From positions 248,001 through 312,000 of the forward strand of contig JAHQIW010007155.1 in the NCBI GenBank assembly GCA_019055375.1: a DNA stretch of 64,000 bases, read 5' to 3'. Every line of letters begins with the position of its first letter. Position 1 is the stretch's first letter. The translations under genes and the position numbers were made by a program. This document shows, piece after piece, positions 58,363 through 64,000 of this stretch. The notes below the pieces were generated by a model. That model made no database searches. It saw only the letters and a list, made by a program, of their open reading frames with translations, and had not been told where the DNA came from. The DNA comes from Parelaphostrongylus tenuis (Eukaryota > Nematoda > Chromadorea > Rhabditida > Metastrongylidae).

Positions 58363-61300
58363 ATGCATTTGAATGTTAAACGGTCTCATTTTCAGAATGA
58401 CTTTTTCACTTTAGTTATTATTTTGGGAACAGTTTGCTGTTGTGCTGCCCTTCAGTGTTATACTGGCTTCAAGTACGTTGCCGGACGAAGCATTGGTAAG
58501 CATCAAAATCATTTTTCTTCCTCCAGTTTTTTTCCTGAGTGTTTCATTCAGTTCTGCCAATACGTCTTTCGGACAACTTTGCACTAGATGTTGTTGGATG
58601 ATTCGTGTCAATCCACCAAATTCTGGTCTATTCGAATGCAGTATTTCAAACAGTGCAGACCTCCACCGCCCATCGTAGTTAGGGAGTGTGCAGTGTTGGA
58701 CTGCGATGTAAAGCACTGGCTTACCCCTCCATTGGAGTCTCCCAATATGTAGAGTCTCTCATTTTTCTTCGATGCCTACATAAGTGCTAACTAATGCTAG
58801 ATGTGGCACTTGACTTATTGCAATTCGTATGCCTTTCTTTGACCCACAGAAGTTGCCGTCGGTCTAAGGCGAAGATGACGAGGAACACTCTCTGAGATTG
58901 CATGGGATGCTTGCCAATTTTCTTTGAGAAAGTCCTAAAAATTCAAAAATGCTCAATCTGCGCTAGAGTAATTCCAGCCTCAGTACTTCATAAACCAGGT
59001 GCTCTCGTCTGCATCGTGGAATGGTTATGCAGTCAGAAAGAAGCTATCAAATTTTTAGTTTCACTGGGCATTTCTGGAACCGAACTAAATAAATGAGTTT
59101 GCGACATGCTGTGGAGAACACTCAGTATGCACTATGGCATCAAAATTCTTTGAGTCGCTGGTTTTGAGGCCCTCATAGGGACCCCGTACAACAGGATCTT
59201 TGTCAATCGTGAAATGAGTTTGCTTGATTTTGCGCCCTACTACTAGTTCTTATTGAATTTTTCAAGATAAAACCTGTCACCTCACATTGACACTAATCAT
59301 CTCCGACCTCTGCGTTGAAACAGACCACTGTAATCTCACGCTTCTTACCCTGTCTACTGATAAGGGGACTTGGTTGCATTCTGCCTCGAAATAGACACAG
59401 AAGCTTGGAACGGAAATTCTAGGAAATCAGTGATGGAGGTTTCAGTTTCAGATTAGGAAGACTGGGCAAAAATGAAGATGAAGTTGAAATATGAGTGTAT
59501 GAAATTTTAGCATAATGGTTAACGTGTTGAACTTTGTTACACCTTATTTTTGAGAACTTAATTCCTGAAAGAGAGAGGGAAGAGAACTCATCTATGGGCA
59601 TGAGTGCCTCCGAACGACATGAATCATGCGGAAATTGAGCACGTTTGTATGAAAATACACATCTGACTTATGCGATAAATCGGGTTTCCCAGCCGAAATA
59701 TCAAACAATGATGTTGTCATTCTAGACAATTTCGGTGCCAGTTTGCGACTATGAAAAGTTGAAAAGTTTGGTGAGTTGCAATAGGACTAAGGGCTCGACA
59801 ATGCGATGCAGAAGACCTCTTCCTTCTACACCAAATGATCCATGACGAGATTTTCTGAGTAAATCTGTTTTCATATCCCTGGCAGACAGAGATGAACGCG
59901 AGGAAGGACAACAAACTACTTATCGAAAGAGTTGAAACATGTTGATCTTGCCTCAGTTTCTTAAACAAGAAGTTCAGATTGTGTCTCCGTCACCACGGCA
60001 GTTGTTTGAAAAAGAAGAAAGTGAAGATTCATCATACTGCAACACACCTGCAAGATAAATTTCAACTGTAGAAGATGATTTCGGGCGGACTGACTTGGTG
60101 GAGCAATTAATCATCGATTCCTGCTTGAAAGCGATCTAATCTGAAAATGTGCCATCCAAATATATTCAACTATGATGTTTCGCCATGTGTCATAATGAAC
60201 GAATATAAACCATCATTATATCTTTCCACGATTTGAAATTGATAAATAAAAAGTTGTAGTAACACTTCTTATTCCATAATTCTTGTCGCGATCTCGAAGT
60301 TTCCGATGAAAAAAAGCCGCCCAGGATTTTACACTGTGAAGTTCAAAATGCGGTAGATATTATGATGACAGATACAGCTCAAGCTCGATAATATTCCGTA
60401 TAAAATGCTCGACATGGCGACTCTAGACTAAAAAAGCTCATTAGAGTCGCTTCGCAGAGGACAACGAAGTTGTTCGAGTGAAACAAAAAAGGCATGATCA
60501 TGATAGAAAATTCCTGTCAAACTCTCACTTTGCTGATGACGTAGAGTCAGTTCTCGATAAGCTAAGCTAAGCGGGGAAAATAAGACCTTGCACAAATCGA
60601 AAAGAAATATTTCTTACTTAAAGACTTATAGTGTATTTTGAGATGGTGAGCAGATCGAACTGGATGGTACTCTGACTTAAAATCGGCTAACACTCAAGAT
60701 AATCGTAACTTAGGTGCTTATTCAACATGGAGAACGGCTCAAAAACATTTTCACAGAAGAAGGAGGTCAGCATAAGCAGTATTCACTTTCTCAAAGAGAC
60801 CAATAATCAATTTAAAATTGAAACTTTGGTTCACTTATTGACTTAGTAGTACCAATAGTCTACTATGAAGCAAAGACGTGTAATGATCTTCATAACTCGG
60901 AAACAATGCGCTTTATCCATACAGTGTTCATCAAAGAATGGCTTGCGGAGTTGAAAAAAGTTTACAGCGTTTGGTGGAGCAGCACAGAAGCTGTTTCATC
61001 TCCCCCCACCAATACTAAATTTCCATGCGCCTATCAATCAGCCTTTGAACGCTCCAATTGATTGGGCCTATATTCTGTCTCGAATTTTCGCTCTTTTCCC
61101 TCCTCGCAGCTGACGGATGAAACAATAATCTTAAAAAACCTAGTGATTCGAGTAAATTTTTTTAAACCAAGCATCGATACTTTTGAGGCACATCCAAAAT
61201 CGCTTGTCCTAAGCAAAGTGATTACTGCTACAATGCAACAGCCGACATCACAAACGTCAGTCAACTATCCTTGGCCGGATGTTCAACAACTCGGTGTTCT

Positions 61301-62389
61301 GTGAGGTTTTGGAATTCATAATATTAATGTCTGCGTCCTAAGTACCGATTCTATCTTCATGTTTAGGCGAGTCGGAATAAGTGCCTCAACTACACGCACA
61401 ACGGACATGAATTCAGGTTCTGCTGTTGCAATTACGGTGACCTGTGTAACTCGAAATATACGGTCAGTTTTCATTTGACCAATATTCTTCATCGTTAATC
61501 GCTGGTTTAGCAGTATTTTACTTCCATCAAATGTAACGAACCCGTGTGGCGTAGTGATAAATTGATACATCGGTAGGCCTCATAAGTCACCGGCACACTT
61601 CATGTCTATTTACTTCATCGTTGAACCAGAATGCATGGTATATTTGTAAGAGATAGATTAATCTATACAGCTCCATCCTTTAGATTATGACACTTTCACT
61701 TTTATTATCAAACTTGTTTTGATAGTAGGTCATAAAGACGTCCACCCATTCTGTACAAATAAATAGCCATACTGAATTCCACTTAGAGGTGCTTTTCATT
61801 GTCTCGCACTTAACCGGCCAGAGACTCCTCAAATCAGAGAAGTTCGTGAATAAGGAAGCCGATATCAAATTTATTTCTAAACTGTGTCGCTTCTACTCTT
61901 CAGACTGTTCCTGATAATGTATTGATTTCTACACCGTCCATACTTCATTAATGTGCTAAGAGTGTCGAGTTCACATTCTGCCTACCTAGTGACTTACGGG
62001 AGCATATCGATACAGAAAATCAGTTTTGTTATTTCATCAGAAAGCTTCAGAAAACAGTTTGGTCTGATGACCAGTGTATTGTAGTATATAGATTATCTTA
62101 TGAGAATCACTAGTTATCAGTATATCTTGAACCACTTCACCACACGCTCCATTCCTTTATTCTTCGTTGTTTATCAGGTTACAACAAACTGGAAAAATTA
62201 GTAGCACTTGGAAGCAAAATCTCGTGATTACATACATATTTTTATTATCTTTGTACTAAGTATATTGTTCTGATTAAATAGATTGGCGAATGAAATATTT
62301 ATGTCGAGCACATACAGCTGTTTCAGAATCTCACTATCTTCGAAAAAGTGAAGCAGCGGGTCAAAGATTTCACGAAAATCATTGGTTAA
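58363..62389 (+). CDS. Secreted ten-cysteine uPAR/Ly6 or ET-module-like protein, copy C (start region altered)
   Basis: Four exons: 58363-58495, 61188-61300, 61367-61462, 62327-62389 (405 nt, 134 aa if read from 58363). Conserved parts: CCCAALQCYTGFKYVAGRS, SDYCYNATADITNVSQLS, AGCSTTRC, FRFCCCNYGDLCNSKYT and tail NLTIFEKVKQRVKDFTKIIG. The ATG placed like those of A and B (58,397, right after 'ctcattttcaga') is followed by a one-base deletion and hits TAG after five codons. The frame for the hydrophobic signal is open only from an upstream ATG at 58,363, adding MHLNVKRSHFQN. If the transcript is trans-spliced at 58,395 like B, that ATG is removed and the gene is probably broken. The exon 2 acceptor 'ttttgag' is also poor. 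Remaining exons are intact, so the damage is recent or the upstream start is used. Intron 1 contains an RTE fragment. Confidence 0.65.
60430..60950 (+). mobile_element. RTE LINE reverse transcriptase fragment
   Basis: The frame near 60,520 gives LSHFADDVES (RT catalytic FADD). Near 60,650 another gives EQIELDGT, then NLGAYSTWRTAQKHFHRRRR, the post-catalytic RTE region. Many stops. In intron 1 of gene C. Confidence 0.65.
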
Positions 62390-62478
62390 CGATGAAACGT
62401 GCCTTGATCTGTTCACGAAGAATACATAACTTCTTTTTTATCATTGTTCAGTTTTATCAACATTATGATTTCTTGCGA

Positions 62479-62496
62479 AATAAACTGTTCAATAAA
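62479..62496 (+). terminator. Poly(A) signals of gene C
   Basis: Two AATAAA hexamers (62,479 and 62,491), about 90-100 nt after the stop codon. Confidence 0.55.
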
Positions 62497-62557
62497 CAAG
62501 AATTATCTGCTTATTCAGTTTTTCGCGGACACCTGTTCGTTTTGTGGACCTGTATGT

Positions 62558-63450
62558 TCAGCCATAGTAGTAAAAAACTTTCTTAGCCGACATCATCCAA
62601 CCAAAGAAAGTTGGCTCGTCTTCTACAAACCTGCATAGAAGTAAACTTACGCGAATGAGCTTGAAAAAAGTCAACGAAATCATAACAAACCAATCTTCTT
62701 CAAATAACATTTCTACAGAAATTTCGAAATCGTGTTGCGGTATCTCTAGCCATTGCGTTTTCCTTCCTCTGTGGCGTTGAACTATAACAAATATGATTTC
62801 GATCCTACGCGAAAAACAATAACTTTTGTGAAGGAATTCAGGCTGATTCTTCAGTAACAACTGTCAATTCGTTCAAAAGTGTTTTTCACACCATAAATGG
62901 CATGAATCAGACTTATTTGAATGACAACGTCCAAAATATTGTTCTTACATTCGCGATCTCGCTGCTTGACGCGTCCGTCTTCTGTCTCCATTTCATCAAC
63001 CGGCAGTGAAGTCTTAGATCCTTTGAAAACTTTAAGCTTTTTTTAACAATTCGAATCGTTTTTCAAACGATAATTTTGCTACATGCTCTTTTCATTCAAA
63101 CTTAAATTCTAGAAGAGAACCTTGACTCTTATAAAATGCCTTTCGAGGAATAACTGTTTCCTTTCAATATTTCCTTTTCCAATAGAATCGTTCAAGCAAC
63201 TTAATATACTATCGAAAAAGTTTTTTCTTTGTCATTGTTAAACGGCCCGACATTACATACTGTGCCAATCCAAGCATCATACTCCATTCGTTTCCTTTCA
63301 CAATCCGTTCACTAAGGATTTTTAGTATTCTCTATAGATTTGACTCATTACATACCCTATCGTGTTTCCGGAATCGCGTTGTTCATGCTATAAAGTTCCA
63401 AATCCTTCACCAAACAAAACTGCCAGCATTTTTGGACCAAACAGCTCTTT
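62558..63450 (-). CDS. Six-exon gene of unknown function (5' end missing)
   Basis: Minus-strand exons in phase: 63450-63411, 63387-63356, 63311-63261, 63199-63121, 63036-62949, 62781-62558 (ends TGA). Peptides: HEQRDSGNTIGERIVKGNEW, SMMLGLAHCLNDSIGKGNIE, VFKGSKTSLPVDEMETEDGR, QRHRGRKTQWLEIPQHDFEI, then FEEDWFVMISLTFFKLIR and a Tyr-rich end KKVFYYYG. Introns run from about 23 to 170 nt; the shortest (63,410-63,388) is unusually small, so the first two exons are the least certain. Donors at 63,356 (gtatgt), 63,261 (gtatgt) and 62,949 (gtaaga) are good. The last exon contains an internal GTAAGT that could be an alternative donor. The gene is tail to tail with copy C and its 5' exons may lie beyond 63.5 kb. 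Family not recognised. Confidence 0.45.
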
Positions 63451-63459
63451 CTATATCAA

Positions 63460-64000
63460 GGGGTGTGGGTGGTGAATGTGTAGAGTGACTCGTAGTGAAC
63501 GGTATTGGTACCACTGATCTGCTACTCGCACTCGCTTATACATAGACTTAGGAAGAGTGTTAAGTACTCAAATGACAAAACTCGAACTATTCGTAGTTTT
63601 CAGTGTTTCGAAAATGTTCATATGAAAGGAAGCGTTGCCGTGATAGAGCGGAGAAGGGCATATTATCCGCTTGTCTATCAATTTTTACATTTTATCCATG
63701 ATTGCCGAAATACGATCTAACGTGAAAACACTAATCATAAAGAAAAGCTAAAAAACAAGTAATAGTAGTGATAGCCGACAATTGTATCCATTTACTCATC
63801 GACGTAGAATCATCAATTTTTAGATTTATCTTATTTAAGAATAACATACGCTTCCGTGCAAGCATCCATGAAGACGGGCGTGAGAGTTCCTTTGAGAAAG
63901 AGAAAAGAAGGCAAAGATAGAAAGTAAAGGAAAAGCATTGTGATTTCTACTTCACTTTCAAATTAGCTGAAAAAATGCCGATTGGTCTTTTACAAAACGA
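63460..64000. other. No gene seen
   Basis: The plus ORF 63,505-63,720 has no splice or domain support. Upstream exons of the neighbouring minus-strand gene may lie here or outside the window. Confidence 0.3.

Noticed and set aside
59717..59968. Minus-strand ORF with a hydrophobic N-terminal stretch resembling a signal peptide
   Set aside because: Lies antisense in intron 1 of gene C; no splice partner, SL site or conserved motif.
1..64000. CRISPR arrays, bacterial operons, integrases, attachment sites
   Set aside because: None seen; all features fit a nematode nuclear genome.

Overview
The window looks like a piece of a parasitic nematode nuclear genome, most like a strongylid such as a hookworm (inference). 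Reasons: AT-rich DNA; genes cut into short exons by small introns; 'tttcag' sites a few bases before start codons that look like spliced-leader (SL) trans-splice acceptors; and many eroded RTE LINEs, Penelope-like and mariner elements, tRNA-derived SINEs and foldback MITEs. Nothing prokaryotic, plasmid-like or viral was seen. Almost every long ORF is a repeat or chance; the real genes had to be pieced together exon by exon from splice sites and reading phase.

Layout. 1-16.4 kb: repeats (a foldback MITE, RTE fragments, SINEs, a Penelope-like element at 9.4-12.0 kb) with two unrecognised minus-strand exon chains (3.2-4.9 kb and 5.8-6.3 kb). 16.8-25.4 kb: two recognised housekeeping genes, tail to tail: the proteasome beta-type-2 subunit (pbs-4, +, seven exons, 203 aa) and the mitochondrial ribosome recycling factor (mrrf-1, -, six exons, about 240 aa). 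Their introns are swollen by SINEs, MITEs and an RTE copy. 25.6-28.9 kb: a TIR element, a mariner relic and featureless AT-rich DNA. 28.9-31.3 kb: a nine-exon minus-strand gene of unknown function.

32.2-62.4 kb: three tandem paralogues (A, B, C, all +) of a small secreted ten-cysteine protein of the uPAR/Ly6 (three-finger) or nematode ET-module type. Each has four exons with identical phases: signal peptide, a DYCYNAT exon, a CCCN..DLCN exon, and a short amphipathic C-terminal exon. Copy B carries a microsatellite-encoded threonine run. Copy C has lost one base just after the usual start. Their introns hold many repeats. 62.5-63.5 kb: the 3' part of another unrecognised minus-strand gene, tail to tail with copy C.

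An unexpected layer is a set of hammerhead-ribozyme motifs. Three have complete cores with differing, compensated helix I sequences (12,417-12,466 +; 21,068-21,110 -; 51,465-51,507 -). Two of these sit in foldback elements. Others are degenerate or minimal (9,423-9,456 -; 34,455-34,501 +; 49,163-49,197 +).
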